Below are positions 1-9,954 of a stretch of 64,000 nucleotides of DNA, in pieces. The translations under genes were made by a program, and so were the position numbers. Below the pieces are notes generated by a model, which saw nothing but the letters and a program-made list of their open reading frames with translations, had not been told where the DNA came from and ran no database searches. Within the stretch, counting starts at the first letter, position 1; each line of letters starts with the position of its first letter. The stretch is taken from assembly GCA_013368445.1 (NCBI GenBank), contig JAACJO010000035.1:62001-126000 (forward strand). The letters are read 5' to 3'. The stretch comes from Leucocoprinus leucothites (lineage: Eukaryota; Basidiomycota; Agaricomycetes; Agaricales; Agaricaceae).

Positions 1-59
1 ATATGTATGTAGACACCATCAAAGAAATTGATGATGGTGGTTAGAGGGAAAGGAGGATG
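1..59 (-). mobile_element. LINE-C 5' terminus (element runs off the left edge)
   Basis: Reverse complement starts CATCCTCCTTTCCC and matches the 5' end of the LINE-C copy at 45587 base for base apart from CpG-type changes. Only the leader is inside the window. The element is inserted antisense into the LINE-C reverse transcriptase gene that resumes at 60. Its tail and second target-duplication copy would lie left of the window. Confidence 0.85.
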
Positions 60-1111
60 AGTGTCTGTGTCTTTGATATTGCCCAATTTTTCCCCTCCCT
101 TAACCATGAAATTCTTACTGACATCCTACGACACCAGAGGTTCACCCCAGAACTTGTAAATTTCTTCTCTCATTATCTTATAGGTCAATCCACCTAATTC
201 ATGTGGAATACTTTCTTATCTGATGCCCATGATGCAGATGTTGGTGTAGGGCAAGGCTCAGCTTTATCTCCCATACTATCAGCGCTCTACTTAGCGCCTC
301 TCATGTTCATGTTCAACTAATGTGCTGGTTTACAATCCATTCCCTCTTCCCTTCTATCTTTTGTTGATGATGGGCTTTGTATATCTCAAGCGAAGAGTTA
401 CACTGACACTATTTCTTCCCTTAAATCAGCATACTCCATCATTAACTCCATATGCTCTGATCTTAGACTAGTCGTTGAATATAATAAATCTGAGGTCTTC
501 CACTTCTCTCGCTGTTACAACGATTCTAATCCTCTACTCGACTTGTCTGACGTCAGTGGCCCTCTCCTTCACCCGAAACACTTCTGGTGGTACCTTGGTA
601 TTTATTTCAACCAAAGACTCTTGTTTCATGAACACATTCAATACTACTCTACCAAAGCATTGTCCACAGTGAAAGCTATAGGCATGCTAGGTAACTTATC
701 CCAAGGTCTCCTCCCCCTTCAAAAATGACTCTTATATAGGTCATGCATCATTTCTGTTGCAACATATGGCTATCATCTATGGTTCTATGGGGGTGCTCAT
801 AACAAGGCACTTCTCAAATCCTTATCCACCATGCAAAGATGCACAGCTCTCTGGATCAACAGCGCCTTCCACACATCTCCTTCTGGTGGCGCTGAAAGTA
901 TTGCTGGCCTTATTCCAATCCATCTCCATCTTCGTAAACTAGCTATTCACTCATTGTACCAGGTTTCTACTTTACCTTTCAATCATGCATTATGTTCTCT
1001 TTTGTCAAACAGTTTTTCTCTTAATTCCTCCCCTCATCCCCAATCCCTTCACCTTCTTACTCTGGCCATAAAAGCTAAAGTCAAAGGCCCTATTATTGAT
1101 GTAGATAATTC
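60..1111 (+). pseudogene. LINE-C ORF2 fragment (reverse transcriptase to RNase H linker)
   Basis: Fragment of a non-LTR retrotransposon polymerase. It begins just before RT motif A (FDIAQFFPSL), continues through motif B (GQGSALSPILSALY) and the catalytic FVDDGLC box near 362-382, then the thumb and linker (LLHPKHFW, STKALSTVKA, SIAGLIPIHLHLRKLA). It ends in the linker before RNase H, where LINE-A is inserted at 1112. In-frame stops lie at 195-197 (CAA to TAA), 318-320 (TAA) and 726-728 (TGA), so no product is expected. The rest of this gene lies inverted at 4865-3709, because a later rearrangement flipped the segment between two LTRs. Confidence 0.9.
1098..1111 (+). repeat. Target-site duplication of LINE-A, partner now inverted at 4866-4879
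   Basis: GATGTAGATAATTC here equals the reverse complement of 4866-4879. Both copies flank the ends of one LINE-A element. Opposite orientation of a target duplication is only expected if one end was inverted after insertion. Confidence 0.9.
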
Positions 1112-2488
1112 TTTTTTTTTTTTTTTTTTTTTTAAAATCAACGTGACCCCGGAGGGGTCGCAAATTTATAACGCAGTGCGCGATAGCAGTCCACACCCAA
1201 CTACTACAACATGTAGAAAGTACTGCTACCAACTACACATCTACATAGCTAGGTATAAATACAAGTCCGAAGTCCGCCTAGTACAAACGACATCTTCATG
1301 CAGAGGTACATAGTTTGAAATGAAAGCATACTACAATACAAGTCGGGCTGTTCTGTTTTACCGGCGGATGGAAGTGCACGGCATGGATCTCTACGGCCCA
1401 CCACGCACAGCGCGGGGGCGGACAATGCGACCTATAGGGAAGAGAACCCTACAGACGCAACCGAGCGGCATCGCGACGATGGTTTTTAAGCCAAAGCCGG
1501 TCAAACCGGTGTCGCCAGAATGGGCATTTGCGATCATCAGCTGCATGCAACTTGGCGCAGTTGACGCACTTGATGTGAGGACAGGGATCCTCGGCGGCGG
1601 TGGGCGGGATAGGGGGGTTTGCTTTCGGACTCCCCTTACAACAGCTCGAGTGGGAGCAGTGGTTCTCAGTACGATGAGGACCACCGCAAGCAGCATATCG
1701 CAACGCACGAGCGCGGCACGATGAGGTAGAATGCCCCCAGTGCCAGCAATGCTGACACTGTGGACTGCCTGGGTGAGCGCGTGCAGCCCGGATGACGGAC
1801 TGAACACCCTCGAAGTGGAGGTACTTGCCCAGGAGCTTCTTGGCACTCACTCCTGATTGAGAGTCCCAGAGGTCGAACCAGATGGTGGCAGTGTCGGCTC
1901 TGGTGGAGTTGCGCATAATGCGCATGGAGGAAACATCTGCGAAAATGTCCTTGAAGGCGGACAGTCGCATGCGGTCGGTCACGTGATTCGGTGTGATGCG
2001 GACACCGTTCACAAAGTAAGGGACGTCGAGGACCTTAAGGTAGGACCTCGACCTGGGGCGGCGCGTCTTGATCACAAAGGGGGCAGTGAAGACGGAGGGG
2101 ATGGAGGACTCAATGACGTCACAGTCGGCGTCAGAGGGAACGGAGGAGGTGTGCAGCGCGATCGTGCTGTATGCCTTGGTGATGTTCTCCACACGCAAGA
2201 TCGACTTGGCGCAGGAGAGAGAGTCGTTGAGAAGGCGCATGGCCTTGTGATGGAGATAGGTGACCTCATCGGCACTGCCGACGAAGTCGAGGAAAAGTTG
2301 GCGGCGGGTGGGGCCCTCGGTTGTCATGCGCGGCTTCCGAGTGGCGGGAGCGGCGGCTTGGGCGGCCTGATGCATAGCGGTGATGCGATCAGGGTCGAGA
2401 TTGGGGTGGGATTGCGCCAACTTAATGAGTGACGCAACTCCGGCGGGGCGGGCCGCCTCGGTGAAGGACTTCTTGACCGAGGTGGGAG
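1112..2488 (-). mobile_element. LINE-A, 3' half (ORF1-only family)
   Basis: Reads antisense from an A-tail at 1112-1133 through the family-specific 3' end (GGGGTCACGTTG in sense, preceded by a TTATAAAT box) and 3' UTR into ORF1. It stops at 2488, where a Copia-1 LTR had inserted. The 5' half of the same copy is at 4880-5818 on the plus strand. About 310 bases of 3' UTR (1134-1448) contain no gene. Confidence 0.9.
1449..2488 (-). pseudogene. LINE-A ORF1, C-terminal half (RRM-like plus CCHC)
   Basis: ORF1 proteins of LINEs bind the element RNA and chaperone reverse transcription. This half carries the conserved block GPTRRQLFLDFVGSADEV, an RRM-like region (RSRSYLKVLDVPYFV ... DTATIWFDLWDSQSG) and three CCHC knuckles near the C terminus: CQHCWHWGHSTSSC, a second one with its first Cys changed to Tyr (RYAACGGPH), and CVNCAKLHAADDRKC. 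The frame is open from the LTR junction at 2488 to the stop at 1449. It is a pseudogene because its N-terminal half was separated by the LTR insertion and the inversion. The long plus-strand frame over 1857-2432 is its antisense shadow. Confidence 0.88.
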
Positions 2489-2790
2489 TGTTAGAAGGTG
2501 ACGCACAGGGGATGTGTGGGAGGTCCTAGAAACCAGAGAAATCGCCCAGGGAGCTCACAACTCACACAGGAATCTGTGGACAACTATAAATGACTATATT
2601 AACAAGATAGAGACTTGTACTCACCTGTGGACAACTGTAAATGACTGAGAGTCAAGAAAGCGTCCACAGGAGAGTTGAACATCCAGTCAGGTGATCTACA
2701 ACTGACTAAGCAACCTCTGCATCAACTCTAACTTCACACATCAACAAATCAATCACAAATACTTGTAGACTGTCCAGAGCACATCTGACA
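2489..2790 (-). mobile_element. Copia-1 LTR (L1), inversion-chimeric
   Basis: 302 bp, TGTTAG...TGACA on the plus strand, so TGTCAG...TAACA in element orientation. The same sequence ends the Copia-1 element at 34801-35102, where a purine-rich tract precedes it. Flanks here are GGGAG (2484-2488) and CGTGT (2791-2795), which do not match each other but match the flanks of L3 crosswise. Confidence 0.92.
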
Positions 2791-3081
2791 CGTGTACCTG
2801 CCTCAATGCATCTTCCAACCCTGTCAGTACGTTGCTAGGGCCACACATGCATGTAAGCTTACTGTTAGAGGTCTGTGAGTTGGACTTTAGTTTCATTTCT
2901 TTGTTACTATGCCATGTTTCTTTGCCATCGAGTAGTGTACTATATTCAGACAGGACCTTATCTATTCTCGTCTCTGTAGTGTTTGGCTTGGGTAGTGGTA
3001 CTTAGGCCCTGTATTATGTTGGTGAGTGCAGACTGCAACCAGGCACCATGTAATAAATCATTGATTTTTTTTTAAAAAAAA
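2791..3081 (+). mobile_element. LINE-D 3' end fragment
   Basis: About 280 bp of LINE-D 3' UTR ending in the family terminus (GCAGACTGCAACCAGGCACC, then TAATAAATCATTGA), a T-run and an A-run at 3074-3081. It follows LTR L1 and abuts a 5'-clipped LTR at 3082. It was contiguous with 6121-6342 before the inversion. No reading frame of interest. Confidence 0.85.
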
Positions 3082-3362
3082 GGGGACATGTAGGAGGTCC
3101 TAGAAACCAGAGAAATTGCCCAGGGAGCTCACAACTCACAGGAATTTGTGGACAACTGTAAATGACTATATTAACAAGATAGAGACTTGTACTCACCTAT
3201 GGACAACTGTAAATGACTGAGAGTCAAGAAAGCGTCCACAGGAGAGTTGAACATTCAGTCAGGTGATCTACAACTGACTAAGCAACCTCTGCATCAACTC
3301 TAACTTCACACATCAACAAATCAATCACAAATACTTGTAGACTGTCTAGAGCACATCTGACA
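3082..3362 (-). mobile_element. Copia-1 LTR fragment (L2)
   Basis: Matches the 302-bp LTR from GGGGACATG onward but lacks the first about 20 bp. The missing end coincides with the LINE-D A-tail, as if LINE-D inserted into the LTR. The intact right end (CTGACA, 3362) is followed by GGTGG inside LINE-B ORF1. Confidence 0.88.
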
Positions 3363-3497
3363 GGTGGGTGTCTTGGAGGAACCCATATCGATGTCACATG
3401 GATCCACTGAGTCAGTGGATCCATGGGTTGCCTCATGGATGACACACATTGCTTTAGGGCTGGCTTTGGGCATCCCACACTTGAGTCCAAGGTTATA

Positions 3498-3498
<1 letters not shown>
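3363..3498 (-). pseudogene. LINE-B ORF1 fragment
   Basis: 136 bp, antisense. It matches the middle of LINE-B ORF1 at 47590-47720: the segment for CGMPKASPKAMCVIHEATHG, then the repeated codons around GSTDSVDPCDIDMGS. It lies between LTR L2 and a LINE-C A-tail, so both sides are insertion junctions. Too short to function. Confidence 0.8.
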
Positions 3499-3529
<31 letters not shown>

Positions 3530-4865
3530 TCAATGAATTTATATAGCAGTGCTCAATCACAGTCTGCTTTCAACTAAATAGTACAGACAGATGGTACACT
3601 ACGGCAAGCTGGGGTACACGAAGTGGTTGAAGACTACTTAAGACAAAGACTATATACGATTAGTCCAGTAAAATAGGGAAGACTTGAGAGAGACTATAGA
3701 ACGAGGTCTTATACACAGAGATCGGACTCAAAGGAAAATAGATGAGATGAGATGAAAGAATATAGTTCACCTTCATTTGGTTTGGCAGGTACAGGAGCTT
3801 GGGGTGGCAGTGGATGCATGTTGTGATTGGTGAAGGCAAAAGCAGCCAGGTTCTTTTTCAAGAACTCAACAAGGAACTCATACTGGGGCAAAAGGGCATT
3901 GCATCCATTGAGTGTAGAAGGGATAGAGGGGGCAATAACACAGAATATGATGTCGTGTTTCCAGGTGATGGCCGCAATGACAGGAAGTAGGCTCGAGGGG
4001 GAAGAACCTCTCATGATAAGCCCCAATTGGAGCATGATTGAGGACAGCATGAGTTATGCATACACATAATGATGGCGACTCATTTGCTAAAGGAAGCTAG
4101 GTATCCCCTTTGACATAAGTGGGGATGAGGAACTTGTGATTCTTTTTTGAAAGAAGGAAGCCATTGCCACAGTACTTCTTCTTCTAGAATATAGACTCCC
4201 AGGATTTCTGGCAGTTGTTGGTGACTTTGCATCACAAGAAGTCTAGGGTGGCACCCATGTGGGGGGGGGCGTGAATATGTGTGGAAGTGACATCATTGTG
4301 GACTTTGAGATGGGGCTTCCAATGCCACTTGGATGGGACATCCCAGAAGTCAATAGACTGAGATGGTTTGGCAGCAAGCCAGTCTGATAGAAGTTGGCAG
4401 ACTTGAATAGAGTGTGACTGGCTTGAGTGGATAGAAGGGTTGACTGCCAGCTTGGCCACTGGAAGACAGTCGGTGATGAGGATAATGTGATTGCATTGGA
4501 GGGATATGGCCTTTATGATACCAATGTGAATGGAATAGAGTTCAGCGTCAGTAGAAGACACCCAGCTGCTTGCCTGTTTTGCATGGGACACTTGTTGTCC
4601 ACCATGATATAAGTGTGCCGCCGTAACCACCTGAAGGGAACCTACAAGTGGAACAGAGGCATCAGTGACAACCAAAATACAGTTATGATTGGAAGAAGAA
4701 GAGGAGAAGACCGAATCAAAAGACGATACATGTATATACATTTCGTGCTTGTCTGAGCAATTACAAGGATGAAAATGAATAGAATCAGAGAAAACATCCA
4801 TGAGACAAGACCCAGGCTTGGATTCAGGAGCAAATGGAGAAAAGGAATCAGAGAGATGAGAGAGA
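3499..4865 (-). mobile_element. LINE-C 3' part (continuation of 60-1111, inverted)
   Basis: Reads antisense from an A-run (3499-3513 as T) next to a T-run (3514-3529 as A), then the LINE-C 3' terminus (GGACTG...GAGCACTGCTATATAAATTC), the 3' UTR and the ORF2 C-terminal region. It ends at the LINE-A target duplication. In the pre-inversion order it directly continues the sense LINE-C at 60-1111. Confidence 0.9.
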
Positions 4866-4879
4866 GAATTATCTACATC
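3709..4879 (-). pseudogene. LINE-C ORF2, RNase H and C-terminal part
   Basis: RNase H of a LINE polymerase. It would degrade the RNA strand of the cDNA hybrid. Seen in order: VVTDASVPL (first acidic residue), STDAELYSIHIG (Glu), IILITDCLPVAKLA (second Asp), SIDFWDVPSKWHWKPHLKVH, and the C-terminal Cys/His region. A stop follows GATLDFL at 4232 (CGA to TGA), and the downstream half resumes to a TAA at 3709. Heavy loss of CpG shows as Arg-to-His/Gln/Cys changes compared with the copy at 8900-9954. Confidence 0.88.
4866..4879 (+). repeat. Target-site duplication of LINE-A (inverted partner of 1098-1111)
   Basis: GAATTATCTACATC sits immediately before the LINE-A 5' end at 4880 and is the reverse complement of 1098-1111. 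Confidence 0.9.
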
Positions 4880-5818
4880 CATCTCTCCTTGACCTCTTAC
4901 CACCACCATCTATTCGTTGGTGTGTTTTAAGACGTCTAGTTTACATTGTATCTCTGCCTATTCTACATGGGCAAGTGAAAGTCTAAGTCTAAAGGCCCCC
5001 CCTGCCAATCTACCGAGTCCGCCGAGGCCTCCGCCAACGAGCTCAACATCGCCGAGATGTCTGAGGACGAACATCTCGACCCCTACGACGATCCCCGCAA
5101 TGTGTGCGGGTTCTTTGGACCTCCCCAGGCTGACGTTTCATTGCCTGGTCCCTCTTCCCTGCCTGCCGCTGACGTTCCATTGCGGTCGGTGGTCGCTCCC
5201 ATGGCTGACATTCCGTCGCCGTCCCCAAAACCCTTCACTGCCGGTGGACAGACATTCTACCCTGTAAAGGACCTCCCCCCCCCAGCACCGCCGTCCGCTA
5301 TCTCCTCCGGGTCAACTGAGGAGTCTGTTGAGACCCGGGCTCTTGCTGGGATTCGTTTCTTCTCCCACTTCATCGGGAACATTCCCCCAGGCCCTCTTCC
5401 AGAGGCCACCACCGCCGTGATCGTCCCGACTCTTATTGGACTGGTTGCGGAAGTTTTCAACCGGGGCCAAGGTAACACGGCCCTCACCAGCGAGCGAATG
5501 CGAGCCCAGGGATGGGACACATTTGCAGATTTCATTCGGGACTGTGCCACCAGAGTCGAGGGGGCCTACCCTAAACGTACGCGCGTCGCCCATGAGGCAA
5601 TCCATGGATCCGCTGACAAAGCGGAACCACGTGACATTGACATGGGCTCCCCCAAAGCACCCAAGCAGACTCCCTTGGATCGTCGGCCCGCCCCGGCCCA
5701 TCCCACCTTACCGCCCAAGCAAGCGCCTGTTAAAGCGCGCACTAGTGGCCCCCCCCAAGCTAGGGTTAGGTCTGATGGCCAAGCTCAGCAAGCGCCCACC
5801 AAAGCGTCCCCTCCTCCC
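4880..5818 (+). mobile_element. LINE-A, 5' half with complete 5' end
   Basis: Begins CATCTCTCCTTGACC directly after the target duplication, then an 87-bp leader with CTCTTACCACCACCATC, which is shared by families A, B and D. ORF1 starts at 4967. The half ends at 5818 with the CTCCC target duplication of LTR L3. Confidence 0.9.
4967..5818 (+). pseudogene. LINE-A ORF1, N-terminal half (A1 type)
   Basis: Starts ATGGGCAAG and has a stop at codon 4 (4976-4978, CGA to TGA, where the copy at 28561 reads CGA). Then come the acidic SEDEHLDPYDDPRNVCGFFG motif, a proline-rich low-complexity stretch, and a helical module (RFFSHFIG ... EATTAVIVPTLIGLVAEV ... QGWDTFADFI). A second Pro/Ala-rich linker follows (KQTPLDRRPAPAHP). 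It is cut by LTR L3 just after PPPC. The C-terminal half is at 2488-1449. The apparent reading frame continuing into the LTR is fortuitous. Confidence 0.88.
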
Positions 5819-6120
5819 TGTCAGATGTGCTCTGGACAGTCTACAAGTATTTGTGATTGATTTGTTGATGTGTGAAGTTAGAGTTGATGCAGAGGTTGCT
5901 TAGTCAGTTGTAGATCACCTGACTGGATGTTCAACTCTCCTGTGGACGCTTTCTTGACTCTCAGTCATTTACAGTTGTCCACAGGTGAGTACAAGTCTCT
6001 ATCTTGTTAATATAGTCATTTACAGTTGTCCACAGATTCCTGTGTGAGTTGTGAGCTCCCTGGGCGATTTCTCTGGTTTCTAGGACCTCCCACACGTCCC
6101 CTGTGCGTCACCTTCTAACA
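5819..6120 (+). mobile_element. Copia-1 LTR (L3), inversion-chimeric
   Basis: 302 bp TGTCAG...TAACA. It contains a 22-bp direct repeat (AGTCATTTACAGTTGTCCAC plus AG) at 5963-5984 and 6014-6035. It also has a consensus-like 5' splice site (CAG then GTGAGT, 5985) and a pyrimidine-rich TTTCTAG ending at 6083. Left flank CTCCC (5814-5818), right flank ACACG (6121-6125). Confidence 0.92.
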
Positions 6121-6342
6121 ACACGACCTACTACCAGGGCCTCCTATTGTCCTCTTTGTGATGGCTAAGCCAGTCACAGTTGAACCAGTGGTGCCAGAAC
6201 GGGCACTTTCGATCATCAGCTGTATGGTCACCCTTGCAGTTGATACATGAGATATGGGGACAAGGCTCCCTGGTGGGTGTGGGCAGGATGGGGGGGTTTG
6301 CCTTCGGACTCCCCTTACAGCACGACAATGTAGAGCAATCAA
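6121..6342 (-). pseudogene. LINE-D ORF1, extreme C-terminal fragment
   Basis: Antisense. It encodes the third CCHC knuckle region: SCCKGSPKANPP, then CPHISCINCKGDHTADDRKC, then PFWHHWFNCDWLSHHK, with the family stop TAG at 6131-6133. The fragment is clipped at 6342, where the LINE-B leader begins. Its 3' UTR is at 2791-3081, separated by the LTR and the inversion. Confidence 0.82.
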
Positions 6343-7000
6343 AACCCTCCTTGTCCTCTTACCACCACCATCGAAAGTTGGTGTTTGTTCTGAGGCATTC
6401 TCACATCATCTATCTATGTTACTATGGGTAGGCGCAAGTCTAAAGCTACTGCAAATCAGTTTGCCGCATTCGAATCCGAGTCCGCCATCTCTGATGATGA
6501 GCTCAAATTGCCAAGATGGCCGAAGATGACCACCTTGACCCCTATGACAACCCACTCAACATGCGTGGGTTCTTCGGCTCCCCCCAGGCTGACGTTCCGT
6601 CACCTGGCCCCTCCCAACTGACAGCTGACGTTCCGTCGCCATCGGTTGCTCCCCCAGTGGCTGACGTTCTGTTGCCACTCAAACCCTTCACAGCCGGTGG
6701 AACCACCTTCTACCCTGTTGATGCTCCCCCTACCATACCCCAATCAGTGACCTCCTGGGAAAGAAGAAGGAGCTCACCCCTAAGTGCACTCTCAATAACC
6801 TCCTATCCTTCCTCAAGTGGTTGGATACCATCGAAGATCCCGCTGAAATTGTGGAACAAGACGCATGGTCCATGGTTACTTGTTTAGCCAAGGCCTCACA
6901 TGCCGTAGCCAGTGAGCTGAAGATGAGCAGCACACTGATCACCTCAAACTCTCTCAATACCAAGGGCTGGGAGACGTTTGCAGATTTTCTGGGGGACTTC
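6343..7000 (+). mobile_element. LINE-B (B2 type), 5' part
   Basis: Begins CCCTCCTTGTCCTC (a few bases short of the usual CATCC start), then the leader with CCACCACCATCGAAAGTTGG. It carries ORF1 to 7000, where LINE-C sequence starts without a target duplication. The LINE-B piece at 10148-11343 may be the other side of the same copy, with roughly 0.4 kb missing at the LINE-C insertion point. Confidence 0.8.
6424..7000 (+). pseudogene. LINE-B ORF1, N-terminal part
   Basis: Starts MGRRKSKATANQFAAFESES, the basic start shared by the ORF1-only families. A one-base deletion near 6505 (CTCAAATTGCC against CTCAACATCGCC) shifts the frame. The next segment reads MAEDDHLDPYDNPLNMRGFF and KPFTAGGTTFYPVDAP. 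Another small deletion near 6755 shifts it again into a helical module (LNNLLSFLKWLDTIEDPAEI ... CLAKASHAVASELK ... KGWETFADFL). Two frameshifts and the truncation rule out function. The helical module differs strongly from the LINE-B copy at 46385-48293 but resembles 59545-60000. Confidence 0.85.
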
Positions 7001-9954
7001 AGTCATAAAAGGATCGTAAGGATTGGCGAGCATTCAGAGCGGCTACCAGAGCCGCCAAACGCTCTTTTTTCGATGCGCGCATACACGAAATCACATCTAC
7101 CAACAAATGACCCTGGGACCTCATGGAGTGGGTAAAACAACGAAAACTCCCTGCCGTCGAGGGAATCCACTACCAAGGGCGACCTTGCAACGACCTTCCG
7201 GACCTATGGAATGCACTCCATTCATCATACAACTCAGCATCCGGTCGCCCGGTAAGCTCTAATATTCTCAACGAAATGAAATCCCTTCCTTCTCGTTCCT
7301 GGACGAATTTTTCTGTCCTTGAACTCACCGAATCCCTCTCTTCATGCACTAACTCCTCAGCACCCGGACCTGACCACGTCTCCTGGAAACACCTAAAGTC
7401 CATCGTTGCCCACAATGAATGCCTCAAGAACATACTACTCATAGCTAATGCGTGCGTACGTCTCTCTCACTGGCCGAGTCACTTTAAGGACTCAGTCTCT
7501 ATCATCATTCCCAAGCCGAATAAACTGGCATATGATACACCCAAAGCGTTTCGTCCCATCGTTCTACTAAACACTTTAGGTAAATTAATCGAGAAGATGA
7601 TTGCCCGCTGCATGCAGTTCAAAGCGGTATCCCTAGATGTTCTCCACCCTAATCAAATGGGCGGAGTTATCCAACGTTCCACGGAGGATGCAGGAGTATT
7701 CCTCACTCACATCATTCGAACCGGATGGGCTAAAGGTATGGTTACTAGTGTCTGTGCTTTTGATATCACCCAATTCTTCCCCTCCCTAATCCACGAAATC
7801 CTCACTAACATTCTACAACGACAGGGGTTCGCCCCTGAACTCGTAAAATTCTTTTCACACTATCTCATAGGCCGATCCACTCAATTCATGTGGAACACTT
7901 TCCTATCTGATGCCCATGATGCGGATGTTGGCGTTGGGCAAGGCTCCGCTCTATCACCCATTCTATCCGCGCTTTACCTAGCGCCCCTCATGTCCATGTT
8001 CGATCAATGCGCTCGTTTACAGTCTATCCCTTCTTCTCTTTTATCATTTGTCGATGACGGGCTCTGTATATCTCAAGCAAAGAATTATACTGACACTATT
8101 TCTTCCCTCAAATCAGCTTATTCCATCATTATTTCCATTTGCACTGACCTCGGACTGGTCGTTGAACACGATAAGTCTGAGGTCTTTCACTTCTCCCGAC
8201 GACATAACGATTCGAATCCCCCCCTTGATCTATCCGATGTTGGCGGCCCTATACTTCATCCCAAACGTTTCTGGCGATACTTGGGTTTTTACTTTGACCG
8301 TCGACTTTCATTTCAAGAACATGTCCGGTATTACTCCACCAAAGCATTATCCACAGTGAAAGCTATGAATATGCTAGGAAACTCCACCCGAGGCCTCCTC
8401 CCTCTACAAAGGCGTCTACTCTATAGGTCATGCGTTGTCCCTGTGGCTACGTATGGATTTTGACTCTGGTACTTTGAGGGCACTCGTAATAAGGCGCTTC
8501 TCAAGTCTCTATCATCCATGCAAAGACGCGCGGCTCTCTGGATCACAGGTGCCTTCCGCACTTCCCCATCAGGTGGCGTTGAAAGCATTGCTGGACTCAT
8601 TCCAATCCACCTCCATCTTCGTAAATTAGCTATTCGTTCGGCGTATCGAGTCTCTACTTTACCCTCTAATCATGCGTTACGTTCCCTTCTATCTAAGGAC
8701 TTTTCTCTTAATTCCTCCCCTCATCCTCAATCGCTTCGTCTTCTTACTCCGGCCAAAAAAGCTAAAGTCAAAGGCCCTCTTATCAATGTAGATAGTTCTC
8801 TCTCTCACCTTTCAGATTCATTTTCTCCATTTGCCCCTGAATCCAAACCCGGGTCTCGTCTTATGGACATCTTTCCTGATTCCATTCACTTTCACCCATG
8901 CAATCGCTCAGACAAACACGAAATGTATAAACATGTATCTTCTCTTGATTCCGTCTTTTCTTCTTCTTCCTCTGATCGTAATTGTATCTCAGTTGTTACT
9001 GATGCTTCTGTTCCACTCGTAGGTTCCCTTCAGGCGGTTTCGGCAGCACATTTATATCGCGGCGGACGACAAGTGTCCCATGCAAAACAGGCTAGCGGCC
9101 GATCATCGTCTACTGACGCTGAACTCTATTCCATTCGTATTGGCATCGCCAAGGCCATTTCTCTTCAGTGCAACCACATTATCCTCATCACCGATTGCCT
9201 CCCAGCAGCCAAACTGGCAGTCGATCCCTCTATACACTCGAGCCAGTCACAGTCCATCCAAGTCTGCCGACTCTTATCCGACTGGCTCGCGGCTAAACCC
9301 TCCCGAGCTATCGACTTCTGGGATGTCCCTTCCAAATGGCGTTGGAAGCCCCATCTCAAAGTCCACAAAGACATCACCTCTACACGCATACATGCCCCCC
9401 CTCGAGTAGGTGCCACTCTCGATTTCCTGCGACACAAAATCACCAATGACTGCCAGAAGTCCTGGGAGTCCACTTTCTGGAGGAAGAAGTACCGTGGCAG
9501 CGGTTTCCTTCTTTCAAAAAAGAATCGCAAGTTCCTCACCCCCACCTACGTCAAAGGAGGCACCTGGCTTCCCTTAGCCAATGAATCACCATCACTATGT
9601 GCACGTATGTCCCGCGCCATCCTCAATCATGCTCCTATTGGAGCCTATCGCGAGAGGTTCTTCCCCCTCGAGCCCAAGTCATGTCGTTGTGGCCATCGTC
9701 TGGAAACATGACACCATATCCTGTGTTATTGCCCCCTCTATCCCTTCCGCACTCAATGGATACAATGCGCCTTCCCTCAGTACGAGTTCCTTGTCAAGTT
9801 CTTGAAAAAGAACCCAGCCGCTTTTGCTTTTACCAATCACGACACGCGTCCACCACCGCCTCAAGCTCCTGTGCCCACCGAACCAAATGAAGGTGAACTA
9901 TATTCTTTCATCTCTTCTCTTTTCTTTTCTCTTGAGACCGATCTCTGTGTATGA
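7001..9954 (+). pseudogene. LINE-C ORF2, RT plus RNase H plus C-terminal Cys/His
   Basis: Best-preserved long ORF2 segment here: only three stops (7108-7110, 8461-8463, 9709-9711), all TGA where sister copies read CGA. Reading order: the palm approach FRPIVLLNTLGKLIEKMIA, motif A (AFDITQFFPSL), motif B (GQGSALSPILSALYLAPL), motif C (FVDDGLC near 8049), thumb. RNase H follows with VVTDASV, STDAELYSIRIG and IILITDCLPAAKLA, then the C-terminal CRCGH...ET.HHILCYC motif typical of RNase H-bearing fungal LINEs. It lacks the N-terminal endonuclease. Natural stop TGA at 9952-9954. Confidence 0.93.

Larger units (their letters stand above)
2489..6120. other. Segment inverted by recombination between LTRs L1 and L3
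   Basis: L1 (minus) and L3 (plus) are inverted repeats of one 302-bp LTR. GGGAG left of L1 pairs with CTCCC left of L3, and CGTGT right of L1 pairs with ACACG right of L3. Flipping 2791-5818 gives two solo LTRs, each with a perfect 5-bp duplication. It also rejoins LINE-A ORF1, rejoins the LINE-D 3' fragment, and makes the LINE-A 14-bp target duplications direct repeats again. Confidence 0.9.

Noticed and set aside
1857..2432. 191-codon plus-strand open frame
   Set aside because: Antisense shadow of LINE-A ORF1. A matching shadow appears antisense to the other LINE-A and LINE-B ORF1 copies, rich in Gly/Val/Asp as expected from the reverse of Pro/Ala/Ser codons.
2489..2790. Dispersed 302-bp repeat as a SINE or MITE
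   Set aside because: TG...CA ends, 5-bp target duplications, and attachment to copia pol with a purine tract at 35103 identify it as the Copia-1 LTR.
2489..3362. LINE-D insertion with a target duplication of about 280 bp made of two LTR copies
   Set aside because: The outer flanks of L1 and L2 belong to different LINE families, and the L1 flank pairs with L3, so the two LTRs are separate insertions.
5057..5860. 267-codon frame extending LINE-A ORF1 into the LTR as a fusion gene
   Set aside because: The extension into L3 is short and fortuitous, and the ORF1 start has a stop at codon 4.
7170..7442. Antisense 90-codon frame over the RT region
   Set aside because: The same antisense frame appears in every LINE-C copy with unrelated breaks and shows no codon constraint.
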